A stretch of DNA of 64,000 nucleotides. It comes from Chloroflexota bacterium (lineage in GTDB: Bacteria; Chloroflexota; Anaerolineae; JAAEKA01). The notes under the pieces are model-generated. The model was not told the DNA's origin. It searched no databases and saw only the letters and a program-made list of their open reading frames with translations. The first letter of the stretch is position 1. Each line of letters begins with the position of its first letter. This document shows, piece by piece, positions 39,244 through 47,849 of the stretch. Made by a program: the position numbers and the translations under genes. Location: positions 62,001 through 126,000 of the forward strand of contig JAYELL010000076.1 in NCBI GenBank assembly GCA_034717495.1, in the 5' to 3' direction.

Positions 39244-42200
39244 ATGCTAAACGAAAACCTCGGCAAAAAGATTGGAAAAGAGAGCCAGGCTGTTACCACC
39301 GGCCTGTGGCTGCTCATGATCGTCGCGCTCATTCTGCCGGCCACACTGCACGCCTCGCAGGCCATCCCGGCGCGCGAACCGCAGGCCGGCGAGATCAGCG
39401 GGACCGCCTTTCGCGACTACAACGCCAACGGCCTGCACGACACCACCGCCTCCACGAGCGGTGCCTTCGACGAACCAGGCCTGCCCAACGCAGTTGTCAC
39501 CGCCTACGATACCACCGGCGCTCCCGCCGGCAGCACAACCAGCATTGCCGACGGCAGCTATAGCCTGGATGTGCCGGCAGGGGCCAGCTACCGGGTAGAG
39601 TTCACCCTGCCCACCGATGGCAGCATGGCCTATCTCCATCCGGGCGCAGCCGGCCCGACCACCGTGCAATTCGTCAGCGTTCCGATCGATGGGACCCTCT
39701 CCAATGTGAACGCGGGCTTCAACAATCCGGCCGACTATTGCCAGGCCGAACCGCCGCTGATCACCGCCAAAACCTCGGTCGGGTCCCGCACTTACATGCC
39801 CCTGCCGCCCAACGATCCCCACGGACTGAACGAATCGCTGATCGGCCTGCCCTACACGGCCAGCGGCAACCTGTCGGACCCGACGGACCACACCACCCAC
39901 GCCCGTCTCGATCAAACCGGCACCCTCTTCGGTCTGGCCTACGCGCGTCAGGCGGGAATTATCCTGGCGGGCGCCTACTGGAAGATGTACGCCGATGTGG
40001 GACCGGTGGCTGATCCCCTGGGTGCCATCTATGCCATCGATCCAGCGGGCGGCGACCCTTCTCTCTACGCCAATCTGAATGGCATCATCAATCCCGGCGA
40101 CGGCAGCCCGTTGCCAAACGACGTGGCGGGCATTGATGCCCGCCGCACCGGGGACGTCGATTACGACTCCTGGTATCCCGATGGTGAATGTGGACAGGCC
40201 TTGCCTCCCTCGGGTGGTTTTTTTGGCTGCTGGCGGCATGACCCGGTCGGGTGGGACCTGGTAGGCAAACAAGGCCTGGGCGATCTGGAGATCGACGACG
40301 AGGAAACCACCATCTTCGCGATCAACCTCAAGGATAAACAGCTTTACCAGCTGCCCGTAGAAACCGCCGGTTGGCCGGTTGCAGAGCTGGCCGCGCCACC
40401 GATTCCAGTCCCCAACACTTGCGCGGCCGCCGCCGATGCCATACCAGGCGGCCTGGGTTTCAAGGATGGCCTGCTCTATGTGGGCGTGACCTGCACCGCC
40501 GAGTCGACCCAGATTGAAAGCGAGCTGTCCTCGGAGGTCTGGACTTTCGATCCCGCCAGCCAAACCTTCAGCGCCGGCCCGGTATTCCAGCTCAGCCTGA
40601 ACTATCCCCGCGGCTGCCTGTGGGCCGACAACCCCAGCGCCAACGCGCCCAAGAACGCAGCCACGGGCCAGAACTGCCAGCCCTATTGGGACGGCACTGC
40701 CATGGACTACGACAACGCCCACTGGAATCCCTGGCCACAGACCTGGGAAGAGCACTATATGGGCAACGCTGGCCGTAACGCACCCGGCAAGCCAGATTGG
40801 AAATACGACGGCAGCGGACAGAGTTCGCCAGACGGCGTGCAGGATCTGGTTCAGGTCGAAACTCCCCATCCCTGGCTGAGCGATATCGGATTCGACGACG
40901 ACAATATGCTTCTGGCCTTGCGCGATATCAACGGCGATCGCACCGGCGATCGCAACTTTTCATTTGCGCCCAATGCGAACCTGGCTTATCCCAATGTCAC
41001 CGGGCCGCCCTCCGATCCCTGGGAGATCATCGACATCACCACCGAGGCCTATGAGATCAACGGCGTCGGCCACGGCGATCTATTACGCGCCTGCGCCGAC
41101 GGCGGGGGCGGCTGGATGCTGGAAGACAATGGAAACTGCGGCGGAATCACGACCCACGGCGTCGACAACGGGCAGGGACCCGGTCCGGGCAATGCCATTC
41201 CGGACGACGGCAGCAGCGGCTGGGGGGAATGGTACTGGGACGACTCCGGACCTGGCAACCGCAATCCCTCCCCCGACCTGATCGATACCCAGACAGTGGT
41301 CACTGGGGTGGGTGGCTACTACTGGGGCAATGAGCAGGTGGTCACCGGCGGCCTTTTCCAGCGCCAGGGTGATCCCCATCTGGCTGTGACAGCCAACGCC
41401 CAGTTGCAGAAAAACGACGGCGGCCTGCTGCGCTTGAGTAATGTCGAAAGTCACCCCGATTTGCCGCCCGCGGGTGGTTTCGTCGATCTTCCCTATCCAG
41501 ACGCGATCACGACCCATGCCGGTCTCACCGTGAATCGCACACAGCTCTATCCACCCGTTGTCTTTGTTCCCGGCGGAATCCTTCACACCTTTTTCGGCCA
41601 GGCCAACGGCCTGGGAGATGTGGAAGCCCTCTGCGATACAGCGCCCATGGAGATCGGCAATCGTCTCTGGTGCGATGGCGGATTCGATGGCAATGGAGGG
41701 CCCGACGGGATCCAGGATCCGGGTGAGCCCAGCCCAGGCGCCGGCATCGAGGTCAGCCTGACCTGTGGCGCTGATTCGGCATTGACCACCACCGATGCCA
41801 ACGGCGAATATCTCTTCACCGATCAGATGTGGGACGCTCAGGTCAATCCGGGTACCGATGGCGACCTCATCCCTCGCAACACCCCATGCGAGATCCGCGT
41901 CGATCTCAGCCAGGAAACCCTGCGTTGCGGCAACACGCTCTCCACCACCGATGTCGAAGGGGACGCCAGCAATGATGCCACCTTCGATATCCGCGATTCA
42001 GACGCTTCTGAAGTCGTCATCGGCATCGAAACCTTCGCGGAGATCGTTTTCGACACCGGCGGGCCAGGCGGCAACAACCATGGCCTGGACATGGGATTCG
42101 CCGTGGAGGGCATCGACTGGGGGGATGCCCCCGAGCTGCCACCGAATCCCCTGGATGGTTTCCCCACTCTGGCTGTAAACGATGGCGCTCGCCATGGGCT

Positions 42201-43107
42201 GAACCAGCACAGCGGTGGGCCTTTCCTCGGCCACTGCGTCGACGGCGAAAGCGATGGTCTGGCGTCGCTTGACGCAGATGGAGATGACAACAACGTAGGA
42301 ACCATCAGCATTGGCACCTGTGATCCACCGGGAGACGATGAGGATGGTGTCGAGTTTACTGAGGATCTCGTTCCGGGTCAGGATGGCCGGGTTGTCGTCA
42401 ATACGGTTTCCAACCCAGTCGACTGCTTCTTGAATGCCTGGATCGACTTCAACGCCAATGGTTCCTGGGACGATCCAGGAGAGCAATTCGCCGACGACGT
42501 AGTTTTGTCAGGCAATGACATTCTGGGGCTAGACATCAGCGTGCCTTCGGATGCGGTGATCGGCACGACCTATGCCCGTTTCCGCTGCAGCACCCTCCCT
42601 GGCCTCGATCCATACGGTCCGGCGCCCGATGGGGAAGTGGAGGATTACAGGGTAGTTACGGTGCCACTGGCAGTGACGCTGGCCGACTTCCAGGCAACCG
42701 CGGCAGGTGACCATATCCAGGTCGCGTGGACCACGGTGAGTGAAGTCGACAACATCGGCTTCAACCTCTACCGCAGCCGTTCGGCCAGCCAACCGGGAAT
42801 CCTGCTGGCCTTTGTGCCCTCGATCAGGCCGGGCGGATCATCGGGCGCCAGCTATGCCTATCAGGATGCCGACGTGACTGCCAGGCAGACCTATTGGTAC
42901 TGGCTGGAGGATGTGGATGCCAATGGTGCGACCAGTTTGCACGGACCGGTCAGTGCAACCCTGCAGGCACCGACTGTCGTCACACTGGATGAACTGGCGG
43001 CCACCGAACAAGCTGGTGGGAACCTGAGTTGGTTGCTGGTGGCAGGAAGCACCATGTTGGCATTGCTGGCCGCGCGATTCGCCCGGCGCGCCCGCATTGG
43101 AATGTAG
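39244..43107 (+). CDS. Giant surface protein with SdrD/Cna-B, GEVED and C-terminal anchor
   Basis: 1287 residues. An N-terminal signal (about 18-40) is followed by an SdrD-B/Cna-B-like domain (ISGTAFRDYNANGLHD, SYSLDVPAGASYRVEF). A long central region with many Asp-rich and aromatic turns may be a propeller. A second SdrD-like domain follows (GNRLWCDGGFDGNGGPDGIQ, ANGEYLFTD), then a GEVED domain (WIDFNANGSWDDPGEQF, PDGEVEDYRV), an FnIII-like module (TTVSEVDNIGFNLYRS, YWYWLEDVDANG), and a C-terminal helix with positive tail ARFARRARIG. The ATG at 39244 has GGAGGGA just upstream. Probably anchored outside the cell; ligand unknown. Confidence 0.82.
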   Translation: MLNENLGKKIGKESQAVTTGLWLLMIVALILPATLHASQAIPAREPQAGEISGTAFRDYNANGLHDTTASTSGAFDEPGLPNAVVTAYDTTGAPAGSTTSIADGSYSLDVPAGASYRVEFTLPTDGSMAYLHPGAAGPTTVQFVSVPIDGTLSNVNAGFNNPADYCQAEPPLITAKTSVGSRTYMPLPPNDPHGLNESLIGLPYTASGNLSDPTDHTTHARLDQTGTLFGLAYARQAGIILAGAYWKMYADVGPVADPLGAIYAIDPAGGDPSLYANLNGIINPGDGSPLPNDVAGIDARRTGDVDYDSWYPDGECGQALPPSGGFFGCWRHDPVGWDLVGKQGLGDLEIDDEETTIFAINLKDKQLYQLPVETAGWPVAELAAPPIPVPNTCAAAADAIPGGLGFKDGLLYVGVTCTAESTQIESELSSEVWTFDPASQTFSAGPVFQLSLNYPRGCLWADNPSANAPKNAATGQNCQPYWDGTAMDYDNAHWNPWPQTWEEHYMGNAGRNAPGKPDWKYDGSGQSSPDGVQDLVQVETPHPWLSDIGFDDDNMLLALRDINGDRTGDRNFSFAPNANLAYPNVTGPPSDPWEIIDITTEAYEINGVGHGDLLRACADGGGGWMLEDNGNCGGITTHGVDNGQGPGPGNAIPDDGSSGWGEWYWDDSGPGNRNPSPDLIDTQTVVTGVGGYYWGNEQVVTGGLFQRQGDPHLAVTANAQLQKNDGGLLRLSNVESHPDLPPAGGFVDLPYPDAITTHAGLTVNRTQLYPPVVFVPGGILHTFFGQANGLGDVEALCDTAPMEIGNRLWCDGGFDGNGGPDGIQDPGEPSPGAGIEVSLTCGADSALTTTDANGEYLFTDQMWDAQVNPGTDGDLIPRNTPCEIRVDLSQETLRCGNTLSTTDVEGDASNDATFDIRDSDASEVVIGIETFAEIVFDTGGPGGNNHGLDMGFAVEGIDWGDAPELPPNPLDGFPTLAVNDGARHGLNQHSGGPFLGHCVDGESDGLASLDADGDDNNVGTISIGTCDPPGDDEDGVEFTEDLVPGQDGRVVVNTVSNPVDCFLNAWIDFNANGSWDDPGEQFADDVVLSGNDILGLDISVPSDAVIGTTYARFRCSTLPGLDPYGPAPDGEVEDYRVVTVPLAVTLADFQATAAGDHIQVAWTTVSEVDNIGFNLYRSRSASQPGILLAFVPSIRPGGSSGASYAYQDADVTARQTYWYWLEDVDANGATSLHGPVSATLQAPTVVTLDELAATEQAGGNLSWLLVAGSTMLALLAARFARRARIGM

Positions 43108-43416
43108 GGGCCGGGTTTCCCTGCCCTGGTCATGTGCACGGGTGTCGTAGGGGCTTCCGTGGTACTCGCGTAATGGCAATGTTTCAGGGGCGCAGGAGAT
43201 TGTAAGCTCATTGTAAGCTTTTTCATCGGGGAGACGTGTTATACTCTATCTGTTGGGATGCCTGGCTCGAGCGAACAGGTCATCCTGAGCAGGCGCCGGG
43301 ATCGCGATGCAACCCTCTATTTAGCACTTGCCGATCCCGGCACCCCTTTTCTGGCACGGGTGAGTTGACTGCCAAAAGTCCGACTTCTCCGACTCCGTGC
43401 CCCCGGGTGCCGCCGA
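43108..43416. other. Intergenic region with promoter and hairpin but no gene
   Basis: Two TTGTAAGC copies (around 43201 and 43211) precede an extended -10 (43237-43245). A strong stem-loop follows at 43295-43341. No open frame here has a ribosome site. See the candidate small RNA entry. Confidence 0.5.
43240..43350 (+). ncRNA. Candidate small RNA with its own promoter and terminator-like hairpin
   Basis: Extended -10 TG-T-TATACT (43237-43245) would start a transcript near 43252. A perfect 10-bp stem GCCGGGATCG (43295-43304) and CGATCCCGGC (43332-43341) with a 27-base loop is followed by ACCCCTTTT (to 43350). The product would be about 100 bases with no good open frame. It matches no RNA family I recognise. 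The T-run is short and the loop long, so the call is tentative. Confidence 0.3.
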
Positions 43417-44430
43417 TCACATCAGGTGGCTGGCGAAAAAAGCGGCAACCTGGCGTTCTGCCCAGAAGCGAAACCGGCCGATCCTCTCCCGCTCCATCCA
43501 ACCACAATGGCCGCCAAAGTCAGTTATCGCGGGCAAAAGAAAGGGATTATCTTCCAGTTTCCGGTGGGGAATATCGGCCCGGGGGATGACTGGATCGTCC
43601 AGGGACCGCACTACCAGGGTTGGCAGACGGATGGCTTCCAGAAAATGGACCGAGCTGCACCGCGTGTAATACTCATGGGCGCTGCGAAATCCATGCAATG
43701 GTGCGGTGAAGGCCTCATCGAAGTCCCAGATAGTCTGAGCCTGCAGGGCCTTTTCCATATCGACGATGCCATCGATAAGGGCGGCACTGGCTTTCGCCTT
43801 GGCCTTCAGGCTGCGCAGGAAACTGAAGGTGTAGAGTCGACCTGTTTTCCCGTCATCCAGTGCTGCGCCCAGGGCGAGATCGAAAGGAGGTGATATCACG
43901 GCAGCCGCCGACCAGCGGTCAACCCGGCTGGCACCCAGTTCCCCCAGGTACTTGAGCAACACGTTTCCTCCCAGGGAAACCCCGACGGCACCCCCGCTTG
44001 CACCGGGAAACTGACGGTCGAGCCAGTCGTGGACCAGTGCGACATCGTCGGTAGCGCCCCCGTGATAGAATCGTGCCGTGCGATTCATCTCTCCGCCGCA
44101 GGATCGGAAGTTCATGCCAACCGCGCGCATACCTCGTTGAGCCAGTTGGCGGTAGGTCTCACAGGCGTAGGGCCTGCGGGCGGAACCTTCCAGGCCGTGG
44201 ATGAGCAGGATCAGCGGAGAGTCCTGGTCCAGGTCGCAACCGGCCACCTGGGGGAAATCCAGATCAATGAATCCCCCGTCAGGAGTATCAATACGGACCC
44301 GACGAAATTGCAGGCCGCCGGTCGGTTTTAGAACAGCCGCCGCAACCGTTTGCACATGGTTGTTGGCAAACCCGCGGGCAGGTCGAAATGGTTCCAGGGA
44401 GAAAGATGTCGGGAATGATGGGGATTGCAA
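43417..44430 (-). CDS. YheT-family alpha/beta hydrolase
   Basis: 337 residues. The family N terminus PARGFANNHVQTV is present, then the oxyanion segment LLIHGLEGS, GMNFRSCGGEMN, and the nucleophile elbow GVSLGGN with Ser. The acid Asp is in SLDDPVIP and the catalytic His in FGGHCGW. YheT-like esterases act on short acyl esters; the physiological substrate is unknown. No ATG starts the frame; TTG 44430 is the best start. It is downstream of lexA on the same strand with a 128-base gap. Confidence 0.88.
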   Translation of the reverse strand: MQSPSFPTSFSLEPFRPARGFANNHVQTVAAAVLKPTGGLQFRRVRIDTPDGGFIDLDFPQVAGCDLDQDSPLILLIHGLEGSARRPYACETYRQLAQRGMRAVGMNFRSCGGEMNRTARFYHGGATDDVALVHDWLDRQFPGASGGAVGVSLGGNVLLKYLGELGASRVDRWSAAAVISPPFDLALGAALDDGKTGRLYTFSFLRSLKAKAKASAALIDGIVDMEKALQAQTIWDFDEAFTAPLHGFRSAHEYYTRCSSVHFLEAIRLPTLVVRSLDDPVIPRADIPHRKLEDNPFLLPAITDFGGHCGWMERERIGRFRFWAERQVAAFFASHLM

Positions 44431-44558
44431 CAGGATATTCCGTCACCGGGGAATCGGAAATCGGGCTGGCCCGGTTCAGACCGGTGAGAACACAAGCCGT
44501 GACCGACCTGAGTAACAACCGATTTAGGACCAGAGCCACCGGGCAAAAAGCAGGGATA

Positions 44559-45179
44559 TCAGCCCAACTGGCGTATGATTGCGATGACCTTGCCCTGAAT
44601 CTCCACCTGGTCGGCAGGCACGATGATCGGGTCGTAGTTGACATTGGCAGGCTCAAGCCGGACCATGGCGCCATCCTGGTAGAAATACTTGAGCGTGGTT
44701 TCCTCGCGATCCTTGAGCCAGGCCGCTACCATCTGGCCATTTTCAGCCGTCTTTTGATAGCTGAGAATTACCAGGTCACCGGTGTCAACCAGGGCATCGA
44801 TCATGGAGTCTCCCTGTACCCGCAAGGCATAAACATCTTCCGTCCGGCCGACCACGTCGGTGGCCAGGTCGACTCTATCAGCCGTGTCCTGGCTGTCCGG
44901 GAAAACGGCAATCGGCTGGCCGGCGGCGATGGGGCCCAGGATGGGAATGCCCCGAAAACCGCTGCCTCCCAGGTCTACCAGGCGAATACCCCGGGAGACT
45001 TCCTTGTTGCGCTCGATGAGACCGGCATCAACCAGCTTATTCAGGTTGTAGTTGACGACCGACGTCGAGCTGATGCCTACATTATGGCCGATCTCTCGAA
45101 TGGTGGGGGGATATTGGTTCTCTGCCAAAAACTGCCGGATGAATTCGATCATCCTGGCCTGGCGCTCTGATAGATTCAC
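44559..45179 (-). CDS. lexA: LexA repressor, SOS response regulator
   Basis: 206 residues from GTG 45179, which has GGAGG 5 bases upstream. The winged-helix DNA-binding domain (about 1-70) has RQARMIEFIRQFL, YPPTIREIGHNVGISSTSVV and LIERNKEVSRGIRL. The Ala-Gly self-cleavage site is in GPIAAGQP, the catalytic Ser in VQGDSMIDALV and the catalytic Lys in EETTLKYF. An ATG at 45242 is in frame but overlaps the promoter -10, so it cannot be used. A near-perfect SOS box sits inside the promoter, implying autoregulation. Confidence 0.95.
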   Translation of the reverse strand: MNLSERQARMIEFIRQFLAENQYPPTIREIGHNVGISSTSVVNYNLNKLVDAGLIERNKEVSRGIRLVDLGGSGFRGIPILGPIAAGQPIAVFPDSQDTADRVDLATDVVGRTEDVYALRVQGDSMIDALVDTGDLVILSYQKTAENGQMVAAWLKDREETTLKYFYQDGAMVRLEPANVNYDPIIVPADQVEIQGKVIAIIRQLG

Positions 45180-45240
45180 GATGGCCTCCGATTCACTGCT
45201 GTTCGCCCGGCGATTACCCGTAGAATATCTGTTCGCTGTC

Positions 45241-45270
45241 ATTGTACCACGAACGCCCGTTCTATGTCAA
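45241..45270 (-). promoter_or_regulatory. lexA promoter
   Basis: On the minus strand TTGACA (45270 to 45265), an 18-bp spacer and TACAAT (45246 to 45241). Transcription would start near 45234, 55 bases before the GTG start. The spacer contains the LexA operator. Confidence 0.8.
45250..45263. promoter_or_regulatory. LexA operator (SOS box)
   Basis: CGAAC-GCCC-GTTCT matches the CGAAC-N4-GTTCG box known from Bacillus-type LexA proteins, with GAAC-N4-GTTC perfect. It lies between the -35 and -10 of lexA, so bound LexA would block RNA polymerase. A weaker half-match (CGAAC-AGAT-ATTCT) occurs a little downstream, near 45224-45237. Confidence 0.8.
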
Positions 45271-45317
45271 ATTCCCAAATTATCCCAAGAACGTTTCCCA
45301 AGTCCCCACATGTAGAA

Positions 45318-45332
45318 ATGGTACAGTACCAT
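45318..45332. promoter_or_regulatory. 15-bp palindrome between lexA and the FemAB-like gene
   Basis: ATGGTAC-A-GTACCAT is a perfect palindrome in the gap between the two minus-strand genes, flanked by GAAATGG and CCATTTC arms. It may be an operator or part of a transcript end. No T-run. Confidence 0.35.
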
Positions 45333-45388
45333 GCGCCATTTCTCTGATCTGCGTTTGTCTGCGGTTATGGGTTTTTGATTTCAAGGTA

Positions 45389-46456
45389 CTAATTCCTGAT
45401 CCGGCGGCCCAGACGATAGAGCCTGTAGCCGGCAGATGACAGTGTCAAATCCCACGCGCCGGTCATGCGCACAATCTGGCCGCCAAACCCCTGTTTGAAG
45501 CGATAGACGCCCCACAGGTCACCTTGTTGATTGACGTAGTTTGTGGACCATTGTTCAGGGTCAACGCCGATCTCATCAGGAATACCCCAGAAGTCGTAGA
45601 TCGAACAGTCCTTGCCGGCGGCCCACTGCATGCCCGCCCACTGCAAGGCATGATTTGGCATCCGTTTGCGCTCTCGATTGCTGCTGGCTCCCCACATGTA
45701 CCAGCTCTTGCCACCCAGGGCGAAGAGGACGATTGCTGCCAGGGGTTGCCCTTCGAACTCAGCCAGCAGCCAGTTCGATTGGCCGACCGGCTCAAAGAGC
45801 TCAAAAGCCGTCTCGTAGTAGGTCGGATGGTGCACGGGAAAACTATCTCGCAGGCTGGTTTCCTCGTTCATCGCATGAAAACGGGGGAAATCCTCCCTTG
45901 TCATCGATCGAACGACGACCCCCTTGCGGCCGGCCAGGCGCACGTTGTAGCGCCACTTTTGTTTCATATTGGCCAGCACAGCGTCCTGGCCTTCAGACAG
46001 ATCGATCTGAATGGTGCTTCGAGGCTGCACCGGATGTCCGCGCCGGAAGCCATAACTCCCCAGCAATAGATCTGTCACTGGCCCATCGGCGATATCGGGC
46101 TCAATCTTCAGCAGGAACGCGCTGTGTGGGCGAATCACCTCCTGCACAGCCGTCAGCAGCGGCCGAACCTGGCTGACGTCATGCCAGTCGACGATCGGCC
46201 CCTTCGGAACATAGGCAAGGGACTGGCCCCACGGCATCTTGCGCAACAGCACCTGGGCACCGGCGATTAGTTCTCCCTTGCGGGCAAGCGCCACCCGTTC
46301 CGACTGCCATCCAAATCGTTCCTTGAGCGCAGCCCACCGGCTGGTCTGCAACAGGTGGCCATCAGGATGCTTCGCGACGAAGTCATCCCAACGCTGGATT
46401 TCAGCAGCATCGGTCTGCGTAGAGAGGATTTCCAGGGCAGCCATGATGCCGTGCAT
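45389..46456 (-). CDS. FemAB/FemX-like peptidyl- or aminoacyltransferase
   Basis: 355 residues of the GNAT-type FemABX fold: WDDFVAKHPDGHLLQTSRWAALKERFGW at the N terminus (residues about 22-49), YVPKGPIVDW, KQKWRYNVRLAGRKGV, the second GNAT half from FHAMNEETSLRDSFPVHHPTYY, and YDFWGIPDE near the C terminus. Members add amino acids to lipid II or act on other amine acceptors. The start ATG lies 6 bases after a good -10, so the mRNA is probably leaderless. It is followed by lexA, but lexA has its own promoter. Confidence 0.88.
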   Translation of the reverse strand: MHGIMAALEILSTQTDAAEIQRWDDFVAKHPDGHLLQTSRWAALKERFGWQSERVALARKGELIAGAQVLLRKMPWGQSLAYVPKGPIVDWHDVSQVRPLLTAVQEVIRPHSAFLLKIEPDIADGPVTDLLLGSYGFRRGHPVQPRSTIQIDLSEGQDAVLANMKQKWRYNVRLAGRKGVVVRSMTREDFPRFHAMNEETSLRDSFPVHHPTYYETAFELFEPVGQSNWLLAEFEGQPLAAIVLFALGGKSWYMWGASSNRERKRMPNHALQWAGMQWAAGKDCSIYDFWGIPDEIGVDPEQWSTNYVNQQGDLWGVYRFKQGFGGQIVRMTGAWDLTLSSAGYRLYRLGRRIRN

Positions 46457-46462
46457 GATAAC

Positions 46463-46490
46463 ATTCTAATGGTCAATTGCCAATTGCCAA
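46463..46490 (-). promoter_or_regulatory. Promoter giving a leaderless FemAB-like mRNA
   Basis: On the minus strand TTGGCA (46490 to 46485), a 16-bp spacer and TAGAAT (46468 to 46463). Only 6 bases separate the -10 from the ATG at 46456, so transcription should begin at or near the A of ATG. Confidence 0.6.
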
Positions 46491-46557
46491 TCGTTAATTG
46501 TCAATCATCGACCATTGACAGTTGACAATTGCCCGTTGACCATTGATAATTGCATCA
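46471..46557. repeat. CAATTGNCAATGG-type short repeats
   Basis: The 87 bases are made of direct and inverted copies of an AATTGACAATTG-like word (CAATTGCCAATTGCCAAT, TTAATTGTCAAT, CATTGACAGTTGACAATTG and so on). They lie between two divergent genes and supply -35-like words to the promoter on the minus strand. Confidence 0.7.
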
Positions 46558-47619
46558 ATGACCCTTTATCTGTTGCTTCTGGCTGTAGCCATCCTCCTAG
46601 CCTTGATTCTGACTCCCCTGGCCGGTCGGTTGGGCCACCGGTTCGGCCTGGTGGATCGCCCGGGTGGCCGTCGGGCCCATCGTGGCGTGATTCCACGCAC
46701 AGGTGGAATCGCGCTTTATGCCGCCTTTGTCGTTACCATCCTGATCGCACTGCGCTTGCCAGAGAATTGGCTACCCATCTCCAGCGATCCCGACGAAACA
46801 ACGCGGCTGTTGGGTCTTCTTTTGGGTAGCACCTTTGCATTTGTCATGGGCCTGGTCGATGACTGGCGGGAACTCAGTTGGCGGGGACAGATTCTGGTGC
46901 AGTTGAGCGCGGCAGGTATCGCCATTGTCACGCTGATATTCATCGAACGGATCAACAACCCCTTCGCCGTCGACGCGCAGATCATCTTCCCCGATCTGAT
47001 CGTCTGGGCCCTGACCACCTTCTGGTTTCTGGGAGCCATGAATACCGTCAACTGGCTGGATGGCCTGGATGGATTGGCAGCCGGTGTGGCCGCGATCCTC
47101 TGTGCGGTTCTGGTCCTGCACATGCTGTTTCGAGCGGTGCCACCCCAACTCTCAGTGGCGATTCTGCCGCTGGCATTGTTGGGTGCTACCCTGGGCTTTT
47201 TACCCTGGAATTTCCATCCGGCCCGGGTGTTCATGGGCAGCAACGGATCCTATTTCCTGGGCTTTGCCCTGGCCGCGCTGGGTATTATTGGAGGCGCCAG
47301 AATGGCAACGGTCCTGATGGTGCTGGGATTGCCCATTGTGGATGTAGCATGGTTGATCTGGCGCCGCTGGCGGCGGGGGGTCTCGCCAGGCGAGGGTGGA
47401 CGGGATCATCTGCATTTTCGCCTGCAGGATCTGGGTATTGGGCAGCGGCAAATCGTCCTGGGGTATTACGCTTTCTGCGCAGCCTTTGGACTGCTGGCTC
47501 TCAGCATCGGCCCTCGCATCTACAAGCTCCTGGCATTGATGGGGATGGGACTCGTAGTCCTGGCCGTGCTCTGGTGGGCAGAGCGCCAGGAGATCGCGCA
47601 GACAAACAGCCCACCGTAG
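46558..47619 (+). CDS. Glycosyltransferase family 4 (WecA/MraY-type sugar-1-phosphate transferase)
   Basis: 353 residues with about eleven membrane helices. It transfers a sugar 1-phosphate from a UDP-sugar to undecaprenyl phosphate at the start of cell-wall or surface polymer synthesis. Family motifs seen are RAHRGVIPRTGGIALY, the Asp-rich FVMGLVDDW, the NTVNWLDGLDGLAAG loop, MGSNGSYFLGF (like MGDxGS), and the C-terminal GRDHLHFRL (like the HxH loop of WecA). WecA or TagO is more likely than MraY, whose loop differs. The start is ATG 46558; TTG-like codons upstream fall in the repeat. Confidence 0.92.
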   Translation: MTLYLLLLAVAILLALILTPLAGRLGHRFGLVDRPGGRRAHRGVIPRTGGIALYAAFVVTILIALRLPENWLPISSDPDETTRLLGLLLGSTFAFVMGLVDDWRELSWRGQILVQLSAAGIAIVTLIFIERINNPFAVDAQIIFPDLIVWALTTFWFLGAMNTVNWLDGLDGLAAGVAAILCAVLVLHMLFRAVPPQLSVAILPLALLGATLGFLPWNFHPARVFMGSNGSYFLGFALAALGIIGGARMATVLMVLGLPIVDVAWLIWRRWRRGVSPGEGGRDHLHFRLQDLGIGQRQIVLGYYAFCAAFGLLALSIGPRIYKLLALMGMGLVVLAVLWWAERQEIAQTNSPP

Positions 47620-47697
47620 CGCCTCCGGAAACTTCCGCCCGCCACAGTTTCTCTAACACTGCTCAAACACTTCGCTAATATTCCTCTAACACACGGC

Positions 47698-47706
47698 TGG
47701 TATACT
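47698..47706 (+). promoter_or_regulatory. Extended -10 promoter of dnaK
   Basis: TG-G-TATACT (47698-47706). No -35 match; two CTCTAACAC copies (47651 and 47685) flank this region and may bind a regulator. Transcription would start near 47713 and give a leader of about 137 bases. Confidence 0.5.
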
Positions 47707-47760
47707 GATTACACAGTGTGGAGATGCGATAATGCGCCATCGCCACGCTTTTCCACCCGC

Positions 47761-47784
47761 CAACTGGCGATCGATCGCCAGTTG
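47761..47784 (+). promoter_or_regulatory. 24-bp perfect palindrome in the dnaK leader
   Basis: CAACTGGCGATC followed by its exact reverse complement, GATCGCCAGTTG. In RNA it would fold as a 10-bp stem with a UCGA loop; in DNA it could be an operator. It is not the CIRCE sequence recognised by HrcA. It lies about 65 bases before the dnaK ATG. Confidence 0.6.
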
Positions 47785-47849
47785 CACCGCAAAACAAAAA
47801 ATTATCCGAACAGATAAAAATAGGAAGAAGTTAAGAGGAGTATTTAAAG

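Noticed and set aside
39247-40869. 540-codon antisense frame in the giant surface gene
   Set aside because: No motifs and opposite to a frame with clear SdrD-type domains.
43252-43350. Bacterial SRP (4.5S) RNA
   Set aside because: CAGGTC is present but the conserved GGAA and AGCAG loop is not, so only an unnamed candidate RNA is listed.
45180-45242. LexA start at ATG 45242
   Set aside because: This ATG overlaps the -10 element; GTG 45179 has a ribosome site and gives normal LexA length.
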